From Vibrio ouci (GTDB lineage: Bacteria > Pseudomonadota > Gammaproteobacteria > Enterobacterales > Vibrionaceae), in the NCBI RefSeq assembly GCF_004551525.1, contig NZ_SATR01000017.1, positions 578-64,577 of the forward strand: a stretch of 64,000 bases of DNA, given 5' to 3'. This document shows, one piece after another, positions 1 through 10,739 of the stretch. The notes beneath the pieces are model-generated. The model made no database searches. It was not told the origin of the DNA and saw nothing but the letters and a program-made list of their open reading frames with translations. Every line of letters starts with the position of its first letter. The stretch's first letter is position 1. The translations under genes were made by a program, and so were the position numbers.

Positions 1-71
1 GCAGAGCAGCGGATTCCCCAATTTACCAAAAACAGCGCGTGTTGGGAGTTCGAATCTCTCCACTCCTGCCA
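1..71 (+). pseudogene. tRNA-Trp-like sequence, 5' truncated by the window and internally deformed
   Basis: The 3' part (GTGTTGGGAGTTCGAATC, then CTCTCCACTCCTGCCA) is the T arm, acceptor strand and CCA end of a gammaproteobacterial tRNA-Trp. The anticodon arm is wrong: after AGAGCAGCGG come about 13 extra bases (ATTCCCCAATTTA) before CCAAAA, and no 5-bp anticodon stem can be drawn. This looks like a degenerate or altered tRNA-Trp at the end of an rRNA operon, where Asp and Trp tRNAs usually sit. The 5' half lies outside the window, so the type call is inferred from the 3' half. Confidence 0.6.
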
Positions 72-75
72 TATT

Positions 76-106
76 AAAAGCCTTAGTCTTTCGACTAAGG
101 CTTTTT
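76..106 (+). terminator. Rho-independent terminator of the tRNA/rRNA transcript
   Basis: GCCTTAGTC and GACTAAGGC form a perfect 9-bp stem around a TTTC loop, followed by five T and preceded by four A. It sits just after the CCA end of the tRNA-like sequence. A very similar hairpin ends the tRNA array at 56722-56751. Confidence 0.9.
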
Positions 107-146
107 ACGTTTAAGGAGCTTACACTCCTCAAACCTTCAATCTTAT

Positions 147-161
147 TGAGAATTATTCTTA
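147..161. promoter_or_regulatory. Candidate Fur box upstream of the multicopper oxidase
   Basis: TGAGAATTATTCTTA matches 12 of 14 defined positions of the 7-1-7 Fur consensus (TGATAAT N ATTATCA) and is itself nearly palindromic. It lies about 50 bases before the oxidase start, where it could overlap the promoter. Seen by eye only; no binding data. Confidence 0.4.
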
Positions 162-210
162 CCAAGATGTTACTGTTACTCGTCTAACCTACTCAGTAAC
201 GTCTTAGTTT

Positions 211-1593
211 ATGAATATTTCGCGTCGTCATTTCATTAAATCTAGCTTGGCTATTTCAGCTATTAGTCTATTGCCAGCGTGTTCGATAACTCGAGCTAAA
301 GATAGTAATGGCTCCCTTGTATATGATCTTACCGCTCAGCCTGCAACTGCAGAGCTTGTACCTGGCTTTCAAACCAATGTCTTAGGCTTTAATGGTCAAA
401 TACCCGCTCCAACTATACGTTGTCGTCAGGGGGAAGAGGTCACGATTAGGTTTACCAATAAGCTTTCAGAGCCTACGACGATTCATTGGCATGGACTAAG
501 AATTCCAATAGAAATGGATGGAGTGCCATTTCTAAGTCAGCCACCGATAATGCCAGGTGAAACCTTTGTCTATCGTTTTACGCCTCCTGATGCTGGCACA
601 TTTTGGTATCACCCCCATATGAATAGCGTAAAACAGCTCGGTATGGGATTAGTTGGTTTAATCATTGTTGAAGAAGCAGTGTCAGTTGAGTTTGATGAGG
701 AGCATGTATTGATGCTCAAACACTGGCACCTCGATACGCAAGGTCAGTGGAAAGACTTAATGATCCCACGTCTTAGTGCCCGTATGGGAACGCCGGGTGA
801 GTGGAGTAGCGTCAATGGAGTCCATGAACCAACTTATACTCTTAAGGCCAACGCCACGACACGGATTCGAATAGCTAATGTCGATAATACAATCACTTAT
901 CCGATTGCTATCGAAGGTGTTGATGCTTGGGTGGTAGCAATTGACGGAAACCCTATTAGGACGCCCTATAAGCTTACACAGCACAAGATAGGGCCAGGGA
1001 TGAGGGTTGATGTTGCTTTTACTGCTCCCAAAGCAGGAGAGCGTGTATACGTGCGTCAAATGAAAGGGCGTTTCCCATTTGCTCTGTGCGATTTTAAAGT
1101 GATCGCCTCGGATCTTCCAGATCAGCAACCGATCCCTACATTGCCTCTTAACCCAGTTCCTCAGTTAGCTCTCGATAGTGCTGAAGAAATAGATTTTATT
1201 TTTGAATGGGAAGGTGCAGTAAGCCCGGTAGGCAAAGATGGTAAAGTGATGCCTAAATTTTGGTTGACCAATAAGCGCGCTTGGGAGGGGATGAGTAAAG
1301 ATAATATTCCTGCACCGCTAACGACGCTTGATCTCGGTAAGACTTATATATTTAATCTCAAGAACGTCACTCAATACCATCATCCCATTCATCTTCATGG
1401 TCATACGTTCACTGTACTTGAGCTCGATGGAAGAAAAGTAGCAGAGCCGTTTCACACCGACACAGTACTACTTGGTAAGAATGGCAGCGCGAAAGCCGCA
1501 TTTGTTGCTGATAACCCCGGGCGCTGGATGTATCATTGTCATGTTATTGAGCATATGAAAACCGGGCTTATGGGATACATCGAAGTAAAGTGA
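211..1593 (+). CDS. Tat-exported multicopper oxidase (laccase/CueO-like)
   Basis: Three-cupredoxin-domain oxidase of 460 residues that should oxidise cuprous ions, ferrous ions or phenols with O2 in the periplasm. Residues 4-10 (SRRHFIK) are a textbook twin-arginine motif, and LPAC at 21-24 could be a lipobox, so it may be a Tat lipoprotein. Copper motifs: HWHG at 92-95, HPH at 134-136, HPIHLHGH at 391-398 and HCHVIEH at 442-448. The residue five after the last histidine is Leu453, where CueO has its axial methionine; the CueO Met-rich insert is not seen. It stands alone, with a possible Fur box upstream. The class is secure; the physiological substrate is unknown. Confidence 0.9.
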   Translation: MNISRRHFIKSSLAISAISLLPACSITRAKDSNGSLVYDLTAQPATAELVPGFQTNVLGFNGQIPAPTIRCRQGEEVTIRFTNKLSEPTTIHWHGLRIPIEMDGVPFLSQPPIMPGETFVYRFTPPDAGTFWYHPHMNSVKQLGMGLVGLIIVEEAVSVEFDEEHVLMLKHWHLDTQGQWKDLMIPRLSARMGTPGEWSSVNGVHEPTYTLKANATTRIRIANVDNTITYPIAIEGVDAWVVAIDGNPIRTPYKLTQHKIGPGMRVDVAFTAPKAGERVYVRQMKGRFPFALCDFKVIASDLPDQQPIPTLPLNPVPQLALDSAEEIDFIFEWEGAVSPVGKDGKVMPKFWLTNKRAWEGMSKDNIPAPLTTLDLGKTYIFNLKNVTQYHHPIHLHGHTFTVLELDGRKVAEPFHTDTVLLGKNGSAKAAFVADNPGRWMYHCHVIEHMKTGLMGYIEVK

Positions 1594-1706
1594 CTCCTGT
1601 AACTTTTGAATTTTTCACTAGTTTATTGGGCTATTTGTTGATTTAAACTTGTAAAAATAGGTTAGTTAGCGACTACTATGTACAAAAATATTAACTGGAG
1701 GAAATG

Positions 1707-2090
1707 ATGGGACAGCTTTCTATATTGGGCTTCATCGCGATTGGTGGGGCATTTGGAGCGTGTTCACGATATTTGGTTGCTGAACTATGCGCATTACTAC
1801 TAGGGCGCGGATTCCCATACGGAACTCTAACGGTTAATGTCGTGGGCTCATTTATGATGGGTCTTTTGATTGCCGCTTTTGAAAATGAAATGCTGGCGAC
1901 TGAACCTTGGCGTCAAATTATCGGCCTCGGCTTTCTCGGTGCTTTAACGACTTTCTCGACCTTCTCAATGGATAACGTGCTTCTTATGCAGCAAGGTGCA
2001 TTTTTTAAGATGGGGCTTAACGTTCTGCTCAATGTTGTACTGAGTATTTCCGCTGCTTGGATTGGTTTTCAATTGCTGATCAAAAGCTAG
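1707..2090 (+). CDS. crcB: Fluoride channel CrcB/Fluc
   Basis: Small four-helix inner-membrane protein (127 residues) that works as a dual-topology dimer to let fluoride leave the cell. Family motifs are clear: GGAFGACSRY near the N terminus, the pore segment with TLTVNVVGSF, and GALTTFSTFS in helix 3 with the conserved phenylalanines. Two ATG codons overlap at 1704 and 1707; GGAGG at 1697-1701 leaves 2 bases before the first and 5 before the second, so 1707 is preferred. I looked for a fluoride riboswitch in front and found none. A terminator follows at 2124. Confidence 0.93.
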   Translation: MGQLSILGFIAIGGAFGACSRYLVAELCALLLGRGFPYGTLTVNVVGSFMMGLLIAAFENEMLATEPWRQIIGLGFLGALTTFSTFSMDNVLLMQQGAFFKMGLNVLLNVVLSISAAWIGFQLLIKS

Positions 2091-2123
2091 CACTGTTCAA
2101 AAAGTGACACATTTTTAGTCAGG

Positions 2124-2151
2124 TCGGCTTGGTTTACCCAAGCCGATTTTA
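2124..2151 (+). terminator. Terminator after crcB
   Basis: TCGGCTTGG pairs with CCAAGCCGA across a short loop and is followed by TTTTATAT. It separates crcB from the thiamin riboswitch leader. Confidence 0.75.
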
Positions 2152-2165
2152 TATACTCGTTCTAC

Positions 2166-2250
2166 TTGTCGGAGTGCCATAAGGCTGAGACCGTTAATTC
2201 GGGATCCGTTGAACCTGATCAGACTAATATCTGCGAAGGGAACAAGAGAA
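2166..2250 (+). promoter_or_regulatory. TPP riboswitch (THI element) of the thiamin operon
   Basis: The conserved blocks occur in order: GGAGTGCC, GGCTGAGA, then CCGTTGAACCTGATC, and GCGAAGGGAACAAG. These are the diagnostic THI-box segments that bind thiamin pyrophosphate. About 170 bases separate it from thiC, leaving room for an expression platform: AATCGAAT near 2290 can pair with ATTCGATT near 2336 around a GC-rich middle. No U-tract terminator is obvious there, so control could act on translation or on Rho-dependent termination. The rest of the 2091-2421 gap holds only the crcB terminator and this leader. Confidence 0.95.
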
Positions 2251-2316
2251 GATATCTACACCAGAGTTCTATCTGGTTTACCTATCAAATAATCGAATGC
2301 CGTTGTAGGTCATTAG

Positions 2317-4361
<2,045 letters not shown>

Positions 4362-4362
<1 letters not shown>

Positions 4363-5777
4363 TGAGAAAAATCCTTATTCCGTCATCATTGATTGAACTG
4401 ACTGGTTTAGTTCAGCAATACTTGTTGTTGGCGAAAGAGCAGGGCTTTTCCATCGAAGATATTGAGCTGGGTGTGAGCCCAACTCAATCTATTCAGCTTG
4501 TTCGCGACCAACAAATTACACACGTAACTACCGATCTCATTGATGGATATTCCCCTGAGTCTGACTGCTCATTCGTGTTTTATTACCGCTCAGACTTATC
4601 GGTAGATATATGTGCAAAGCAACCATCGACATCCGTTTTTGTTGCTATTTCTGATAGCCAAGTAGCCGATAAAAATGGAAAGGTGTCTCAGCTTGATATT
4701 TGGCGTCATCCAATTAACGATGAAGTGAGAGCGCTTTCCGTTAAATCTAAAGCCAGCACTATATTCGCACCTGAACATCATCTTGGCTGGGTTGTTACGC
4801 TGACAGTACTCGATTTTCCTATCGAGGATGCGTTGACACTCGCGAGAGCAATGATTACTCAACAAGGCAATGTTTCACGTGAAACACTGTTGAGTGACAC
4901 CTTTGATCAGGGACGACCTACTCAGTGGGCTTGCCAATTTGATGATTTCCCAACACCAGTTCTTGAAGATAGTCGATTAGGTATACAAGTAGGTTGGTCA
5001 GCGCAAGGCGAGAGCATCAGCTTTCCAAGCCTAACTAAGCAGAGTTTAGGGCTGTACCCTGTTGTTGATGATGTTGCATGGATCGAGCGCTTACTACCGC
5101 TTGGAATCTCCACCATTCAATTGCGTATTAAGAACCCAGAGCAAAAGGACTTAGAGCAGCAAATTGTCCGAGCGATAGAGCTTGGCCGTCAGTATAAGGC
5201 TCAAGTGTTTATCAATGATTACTGGCAACTGGCAATAAAACATGATGCTTACGGTGTTCATCTTGGGCAGGAAGATATAGAAGAGTCGAATTTGGCTCAG
5301 CTAACCCAAGCTGGCATTCGTCTTGGTCTTTCAACCCACGGCTATTACGAATTGCTGCGTATCGTACAAATTCATCCTAGCTACATTGCATTAGGGCATA
5401 TCTTTCCAACCACGACAAAACAGATGCCATCGAAACCACAGGGTTTAGTGCGTTTGGCGCTGTATCAAAAACTGATTGATAGCATTCCTTATCGAGCCAT
5501 TGATGCTGGTTTCCACCTGAAGAAGGATAAGTCAGAAAGTAGCGACATGCTCGGTTTTCCAACGGTTGCGATCGGAGGCATTGACCAATCTAATGCTGAC
5601 CAAGTTTGGCAAACAGGTATCTCTAGTCTGGCGGTAGTTCGTGCAATTACGCTGGCAGAATCACCTCAGTCCGTCATAGAGTTTTTCGCACAGCTGATGA
5701 AGGAAAGACAACAGACGTTTACTGATCAGAACAACGAACTGGTAGACATCAAGAGGGATGAACATGCTCACGGATAA
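4362..5777 (+). CDS. thiE: Thiamin-phosphate synthase ThiE with a long N-terminal extension
   Basis: Joins the pyrimidine pyrophosphate and thiazole phosphate to make thiamin phosphate. The ThiE barrel occupies roughly residues 225-455: [40 protein letters not shown] and GHIFPTTTK are family signatures, and VAIGGI closes the phosphate site. At 471 residues the protein is about twice a single-domain ThiE. The first ~220 residues have no motif I can name firmly; a stretch around 145-180 ([10 protein letters not shown]) faintly recalls the end of ribokinase-type ThiD kinases but lacks a catalytic GxGD-like motif. A perfect parS site lies inside the coding sequence at 4871. The gene overlaps thiF by 20 bases. 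Confidence 0.93.
4871..4886. other. parS: parS centromere-like site 1 (perfect)
   Basis: TGTTTCACGTGAAACA is the exact 16-bp palindrome bound by chromosomal ParB proteins. It lies within thiE, where it encodes part of NVSRET. parS sites are known to cluster near oriC; in V. cholerae chromosome 1 they lie, as I recall, in this neighbourhood. Confidence 0.93.
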
Positions 5778-6519
5778 GCAGTTTCTTCGTTATCAACGCC
5801 AAGTAGCATTACCTGAAATTGCTGAAAGCGGGCAAGAGCGATTGAGTAAATCACATGTGCTGATCATCGGTTGTGGTGGATTAGGTAGCGCAGCGAGTTT
5901 GTACTTAGCTGCCGCCGGTGTCGGCAAACTTGTTATCGTTGATGATGATGAGGTTGATAGCAGCAACTTACAGAGACAAGTGATCTATCGCGAGCAAGAT
6001 CTGCAAGTCGCGAAAACAGATGCGACAGTAAAACATCTCACTGAGCTCAATTCTATGGTTCGAGTACGTGCTATAAGTAAACGGTTGGACAAAGCTCAGC
6101 TGGATCTAGAGGTCATGCTGGCAGATGTGGTTCTCGACTGCAGTGACAATATGCAGACTAGACAGCTTATCAACCAAGTCTGCTTTGAAAGTCATACACC
6201 ATTAGTCTCTGCAGCAGCTGTTGGCTGGCAAGGGCAGTTCGCCGTGTTTGACTACTTGGCGCTAGATAAGGATGAGGCCTGTTATCGCTGTCTTTATCCC
6301 TTTGATGAGCTTAAACAAGCTAATAGCTGTAGTGATAGTGGTGTTGTTGGTCCGGTGGTTGGCACTCTTGGGAATTACCAAGCACTCGCTGCTATTCAAA
6401 GACTATCGACAGGTATGTTTCACGTGAAACCATTTCAATTGCATCTATTTGATGGGCTACGAATGCAGTGGCAAACCATGAAAATACAAAAAGATAAGCA
6501 ATGCCTAGTTTGCGCTTAG
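5758..6519 (+). CDS. thiF: ThiS adenylyltransferase ThiF
   Basis: E1-like enzyme that adenylates the C-terminal glycine of ThiS so that sulfur can be loaded for thiazole synthesis. GCGGLG at 38-43 is the nucleotide-binding loop, and CX2C pairs at C175/C178 and C249/C252 form the structural zinc site. C191 (NSCSDSG) is at the position of the conserved cysteine before GVVGPVVG. Length (253 residues) is typical. The start overlaps the end of thiE; a second ATG lies two codons on at 5764 and cannot be excluded. A near-perfect parS site lies near the 3' end. Confidence 0.96.
   Translation: MNMLTDKQFLRYQRQVALPEIAESGQERLSKSHVLIIGCGGLGSAASLYLAAAGVGKLVIVDDDEVDSSNLQRQVIYREQDLQVAKTDATVKHLTELNSMVRVRAISKRLDKAQLDLEVMLADVVLDCSDNMQTRQLINQVCFESHTPLVSAAAVGWQGQFAVFDYLALDKDEACYRCLYPFDELKQANSCSDSGVVGPVVGTLGNYQALAAIQRLSTGMFHVKPFQLHLFDGLRMQWQTMKIQKDKQCLVCA
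6416..6431. other. parS: parS-type site 2 (15 of 16)
   Basis: TGTTTCACGTGAAACC differs from the ParB consensus only in the last base. It lies inside thiF, 1.5 kb from site 1 and 2.3 kb from site 3, so the three form one cluster. Confidence 0.85.
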
Positions 6520-6573
6520 AGATAGGCCGCATCCATCTATACCTATTATCGAAGAATATGAGAGTCGCCAGCA

Positions 6574-6831
6574 ATGACATCATCGTTACAACAATCAACT
6601 ACACCAGAGTTTGCTGCTGAAACAGGTGTGATAACCATTACTATTAACGAGCAATCACACCAAGTTGCAACTAATTCGAATCTACAGCAAATCATCAGTC
6701 AATTTGAACTTCCTGAAATGGGCTGTGTTTTTGCAATCAACAATAATGTTGTGCCGCGCAGTGAATGGGTGAGCACAGAACTTACACAGGGAGATAGTAT
6801 CTCTCTGTTTCAAGCGATCGCAGGGGGCTAA
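6574..6831 (+). CDS. thiS: Sulfur carrier protein ThiS
   Basis: Ubiquitin-fold protein whose C-terminal Gly-Gly (residues 84-85, in LFQAIAGG) is adenylated by ThiF and carries the sulfur used by ThiG. Typical ThiS is about 66 residues; this reading gives 85, with about 19 extra at the N terminus. The ribosome site before the ATG is weak, and a GTG at 6628 would give a protein of usual length, so the start is uncertain. The stop overlaps the thiG start by one base. Confidence 0.92.
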   Translation: MTSSLQQSTTPEFAAETGVITITINEQSHQVATNSNLQQIISQFELPEMGCVFAINNNVVPRSEWVSTELTQGDSISLFQAIAGG

Positions 6832-7604
6832 TGTCGATGCTACAAATTGGAGATAAACAATTCAAATCACGACTGTTCACGGGCACTGGTAAATTTGCTA
6901 ATAGTCAGTTGATGGCCAAAGCGATTCAAGTGTCGGGCTCGCAATTGGCAACCATGGCTTTGAAGCGTGTCGATGTGAACGACCAACAAGATGACATTTT
7001 GCAGCCATTAGTTGAATCCGGTGTTAACTTGCTACCCAATACATCAGGCGCAAAGAATGCCAAGGACGCGGTTTTTGCTGCCCAGCTTGCGCGAGAAGCG
7101 TTAGGCACTAACTGGCTAAAATTGGAAATTCACCCAGACCCAAAATACTTAATGCCAGATCCAATAGAGACACTCGCCGCGGCAGAGCAACTAGTACGCC
7201 AAGGATTTATAGTATTACCTTACTGTCATGCCGACCCTGTGTTGTGTAAGCGGTTAGAAGAAGTTGGCTGTGCAGCAGTAATGCCTTTGGGCGCGCCAAT
7301 CGGTTCAAACAAAGGTGTAGTTTCTCACGACTTCCTAGAGATCATCATCGACCAAGCTAACGTTCCCGTGGTTGTGGATGCGGGAATAGGGGCGCCTTCA
7401 CATGCAGCGCGCGCGATGGAAATGGGCGCAGATGCAGTACTGGTAAATACAGCTATTGCCGCATCGAGCGATCCGATAGCGATGGCGAAGGCATTTAAGA
7501 TGGCGGTCGAATCAGGACGTATGGCCTATGAAGCCGGTCTTGCTGGTAAGGTGTCTCACGCTGTTGCATCTAGCCCACTGACTTCCTTTTTGGATGAGCT
7601 ATAA
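6831..7604 (+). CDS. thiG: Thiazole synthase ThiG
   Basis: Condenses deoxyxylulose phosphate, dehydroglycine and ThiS-thiocarboxylate into the thiazole phosphate carboxylate. It is a 257-residue TIM barrel. K97 in NWLKLE is at the position of the Schiff-base lysine, and [20 protein letters not shown] contains the phosphate-binding end of the barrel. It starts at the last base of the thiS stop codon (TAATG); another ATG two codons later is possible. In this aerobic-type pathway the glycine partner comes from tyrosine through ThiH, encoded next. Confidence 0.97.
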   Translation: MSMLQIGDKQFKSRLFTGTGKFANSQLMAKAIQVSGSQLATMALKRVDVNDQQDDILQPLVESGVNLLPNTSGAKNAKDAVFAAQLAREALGTNWLKLEIHPDPKYLMPDPIETLAAAEQLVRQGFIVLPYCHADPVLCKRLEEVGCAAVMPLGAPIGSNKGVVSHDFLEIIIDQANVPVVVDAGIGAPSHAARAMEMGADAVLVNTAIAASSDPIAMAKAFKMAVESGRMAYEAGLAGKVSHAVASSPLTSFLDEL

Positions 7605-7615
7605 GTGAGGTGTTC

Positions 7616-8728
7616 ATGAGCTTCGTTGAACAATTTAAGCAGCTCAATTGGGATGACATTTCGATGTCGATTTACGCCAAAACCGCACAAGATGTCGAGC
7701 GCGCATTGAATAGGCCCAAGCGTGATTTAGAAGATTTCAAAGCGCTAATTTCACCAGCTGCGGAACCTTACTTGGAGCAAATGGCACAGTTGTCATATTC
7801 GGCAACTCGTAAGCGTTTTGGTAATACCATGTCGCTTTATATTCCATTGTACCTTTCTAACTTGTGCGCTAACGCTTGTACTTATTGTGGCTTTTCGATG
7901 GAGAACAGAATCAAACGCCGCACGCTTGATAAGGACGAAGTCATTGCTGAAGTTGAAGCCATTAAGCGAATGAAGTTCGATAGTGTGCTATTGGTAACAG
8001 GGGAGCATGAAACCAAAGTTGGGATGAAATATTTCCGCGAAATGGTACCGACTATCAAGCAACGGTTTAATTATCTGGCGATGGAGGTTCAGCCTCTGGA
8101 TCAAGGCGATTACGCAGAACTTCGGACTCTTGGTTTGGATGCGGTGATGGTGTATCAAGAAACGTATCACCCCTATACTTATGCCGAGCACCATCTCCGT
8201 GGTAATAAGATGGATTTTGAGTACCGCTTGGATACGCCGGATCGCTTAGCAAAAGCAGGTATTGATAAGATCGGTATTGGTGCCCTGATTGGGTTAGAAG
8301 AGTGGAGAACGGACTGCTTTTACGTCGCTGCGCATTTAGATTATCTTGAACGAACCTATTGGCAAACTCGCTACTCAATTTCTTTTCCGCGTTTACGTCC
8401 TTGTGAAGGTGGCCTTCAGCCAAAGTCGGTCATGAGTGACAAACAATTGGTCCAATTGATTTGCGCCTATCGCTTGTTAAACCCTGAAGTTGAACTGTCA
8501 CTATCAACTCGTGAGTCGGCAACATTTAGGGACAACGTGCTTCCTCTGGGTGTGACTAGCATGTCTGCAGCATCGAAAACTCAGCCAGGAGGCTATGCAA
8601 TGGATGATGTTGAACTAGAGCAGTTTGAGATCAGTGATGAACGCAGTGCCGCTTCGGTTGAAGATATGATTCGCGCAAAAGGGTTTGACCCGGTATGGCG
8701 CGATTGGCATTCGGCATACTCTGGTTAA
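7616..8728 (+). CDS. thiH: 2-iminoacetate (dehydroglycine) synthase ThiH
   Basis: Radical-SAM tyrosine lyase that yields dehydroglycine and p-cresol for ThiG. The 4Fe-4S motif CX3CX2C is at C84, C88 and C91 (CANACTYC), counted from this start. A GTG six bases upstream is in frame, but GAGG at 7607-7610 gives a proper five-base spacing only to the ATG at 7616. Last gene of the operon; its presence instead of ThiO shows a tyrosine-dependent, oxygen-sensitive route. A parS site and a bidirectional terminator follow. Confidence 0.97.
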   Translation: MSFVEQFKQLNWDDISMSIYAKTAQDVERALNRPKRDLEDFKALISPAAEPYLEQMAQLSYSATRKRFGNTMSLYIPLYLSNLCANACTYCGFSMENRIKRRTLDKDEVIAEVEAIKRMKFDSVLLVTGEHETKVGMKYFREMVPTIKQRFNYLAMEVQPLDQGDYAELRTLGLDAVMVYQETYHPYTYAEHHLRGNKMDFEYRLDTPDRLAKAGIDKIGIGALIGLEEWRTDCFYVAAHLDYLERTYWQTRYSISFPRLRPCEGGLQPKSVMSDKQLVQLICAYRLLNPEVELSLSTRESATFRDNVLPLGVTSMSAASKTQPGGYAMDDVELEQFEISDERSAASVEDMIRAKGFDPVWRDWHSAYSG

Positions 8729-8754
8729 AAGACATTGGTCTAGAACAAATTCGA

Positions 8755-8770
8755 TGTTTCACGTGAAACA
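8755..8770. other. parS: parS centromere-like site 3 (perfect)
   Basis: TGTTTCACGTGAAACA, identical to site 1, lies in the intergenic gap after thiH and before the terminator. Being outside coding sequence, it is free of protein-coding constraint, which supports real selection for the 16-bp palindrome. Confidence 0.95.
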
Positions 8771-8801
8771 TCTGCCTGTTGCACAGTACGGTATGGCAAT
8801 A

Positions 8802-8829
8802 AAAAGGCTCTCCATTGGAGAGCCTTTTG
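8802..8829. terminator. Bidirectional terminator between thiH and the aminopeptidase gene
   Basis: AAAAGGCTCTCC and GGAGAGCCTTTT pair perfectly around a three-base loop. A and T tracts on both sides allow it to stop both convergent transcripts. Confidence 0.88.
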
Positions 8830-8852
8830 TGTATTGAGGTGTGATGATTCAG

Positions 8853-10643
8853 TTATGAATGCGCCACAGCTAGAGTCGCTTGGCGAAGCCACTCTTTCAC
8901 ATCACCTTCAACAAGTGGGCTGATCTCATCCCACACTTTCTGGTGGTAATCATTCAGCCAAGTAAGCTCTGGACGAGTCAGCATATCCACGTTGATGTTG
9001 CGCTTGTCGATCGGGCAGCGTGTTAGAGACTCAAATGACAGAACAGGGAAGTCACCGTTAGTCGGTGTTTCAACAACAAGCTCTAAGTTCTCGATACGAA
9101 TACCAAATGCATCTGCACGGTAATATCCTGGCTCGTTGGACAGCACCATACCTTCTGTTAAAGGTACATCGATTTGCTTCTTCGAAATGCTAGCTGGACC
9201 TTCATGAACACTTAGGAAGTGACCAACACCATGACCTGTACCGTGATCATAATCGTAGCCTTCCGCCCATAAGTGCTGACGAGCAAGTGTATCGATTTGG
9301 TAACCACGTGTGCCTTTCGGGAAACGTGCACGAGCAACACCGATATGACCTTTTAGCGCGAGAGTGAATTGTTTAATCATCTCTTGTGAAGGCTGACCGA
9401 TCGCGATGGTACGCGTGATGTCTGTAGTGCCATCTAGGTACTGACCGCCTGAATCCACCAGGTAAAGTGTATTGAGTTCTAGCTTACCTGGTTCCGGTTG
9501 GTTTTCATGGTTGTAGTGACACATAGCAGCGTTGCCGCCGGCAGCTGAAATCGTATCGAAGCTAAGGTCCATAAGTGTCGGGTCTTCGCTACGGAACGCT
9601 TCGAGTTTGTCAGACAGTGTCGCTTCATCATGCAGGTTACCTGCAACAACTTCTGCATCTAACCAAGATAGGAACTTACTCATCGCCACGCCATCGCGGA
9701 TATGACATGCTTTCATGCCTGCGATTTCAACTGAGTTCTTCGCTGCTTTTGGCATTAGACATGGATCTGCTTTATTCACCACAGATGCGCCTGCGTCTTG
9801 AAGAACCAGCTTAAACCATGCGTTACTTGTCGCAGGGTCAACCAGTACATTCTTGCCAGTTAGAGCTTCTAGTCGTGCTTGTAGTGCTTCTGGATGATGA
9901 ACGGTCACACCCACACCAACATGAGCGTCAAATTCAGCAGGTACGCGAGCTGGATCCAGGAAGTATTCCACGCTTGAATCTGAGTGCAGAATCGCATGAG
10001 AAAGCAGAACTGGTAGACGTGATACATCAAGACCACGCACGTTGAGTAACCAACAGATGGAGTCAAGCGCTGTGATTACTGCGCTGTCTGCACCAGCTTT
10101 TTTAACCAGCGCTGCGATTTCTTGGCGTTTACTGTCACTTGATTGACCAACCGCTTCTGTTGCCATTAGGCGAACATCAGAAACCACAGTAGCAGGGCGA
10201 TCGTGCCAAAGCTCATCAATTGGGTTGCTGGCGAGAATCTTAAGCTCAAGCGCTCCTGCAAGTTTTGCCTGTGCCATGTCTAGCCAAGCTGAGTTGTGCA
10301 TGCGAGGGTCGATCGCCACAGAAGCACCATTTGAAAGGCTGTCTTTAATCCAATCTAGCGCAGGCTCTTCAATCAGGTGGCGGTACTCGAATAGATCAGC
10401 AGGAACTTGTTTAGTGACTTGTACTGTGTAGCGGCCATCAACAAAAATTGCTGCTTTATCTTGTGTGATTACAGCCGCACCAGCAGAACCGGTAAAACCC
10501 GTTAACCAATGTAAGCGTTCATTATGCGCTGGTACGTATTCACCTAAATACTCGTCTTCATGGGGAACAAGCAGGGCATCAATATTGTTGTTTGCAAGCC
10601 ATTCGCGAATCGCAGTTAGGCGCTGCTCAGTATTAGTTAGCAT
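8853..10643 (-). CDS. Xaa-Pro aminopeptidase (M24, aminopeptidase P family)
   Basis: Removes the N-terminal residue from peptides with proline in second place, in the cytosol. The 596-residue protein has the three-domain form of eukaryotic-type aminopeptidase P1: two creatinase-N-like domains (about 1-150 and 150-305) and a C-terminal pita-bread domain. Dimetal ligands fit D397 (VDSGG), D408 (GTTDITRT), H471 (GHGVGH), E504 (SNEPG) and E518 (GIRIENLE). It is much longer than E. coli PepP (about 440 residues), so I do not assign pepP. It is convergent with thiH and in the same direction as the LysR gene upstream. Confidence 0.94.
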   Translation of the reverse strand: MLTNTEQRLTAIREWLANNNIDALLVPHEDEYLGEYVPAHNERLHWLTGFTGSAGAAVITQDKAAIFVDGRYTVQVTKQVPADLFEYRHLIEEPALDWIKDSLSNGASVAIDPRMHNSAWLDMAQAKLAGALELKILASNPIDELWHDRPATVVSDVRLMATEAVGQSSDSKRQEIAALVKKAGADSAVITALDSICWLLNVRGLDVSRLPVLLSHAILHSDSSVEYFLDPARVPAEFDAHVGVGVTVHHPEALQARLEALTGKNVLVDPATSNAWFKLVLQDAGASVVNKADPCLMPKAAKNSVEIAGMKACHIRDGVAMSKFLSWLDAEVVAGNLHDEATLSDKLEAFRSEDPTLMDLSFDTISAAGGNAAMCHYNHENQPEPGKLELNTLYLVDSGGQYLDGTTDITRTIAIGQPSQEMIKQFTLALKGHIGVARARFPKGTRGYQIDTLARQHLWAEGYDYDHGTGHGVGHFLSVHEGPASISKKQIDVPLTEGMVLSNEPGYYRADAFGIRIENLELVVETPTNGDFPVLSFESLTRCPIDKRNINVDMLTRPELTWLNDYHQKVWDEISPLVEGDVKEWLRQATLAVAHS

Positions 10644-10739
10644 CTGTGTTAATCCTTCATTATGGTTATGGCGTCCATTACAACGTTATGCCACCTGGAC
10701 GATGCCACTAAGCTACTCTTTTTACCGGCGGGCTGCAAA

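Noticed and set aside
757..1128. 123-residue antisense open frame inside the multicopper oxidase gene
   Set aside because: No ribosome site, composition unlike a protein, and it mirrors the codons of the real gene.
1594..1706. Fluoride riboswitch upstream of crcB
   Set aside because: I searched for the conserved crcB motif stems and bases and found none in the short, AT-rich leader.
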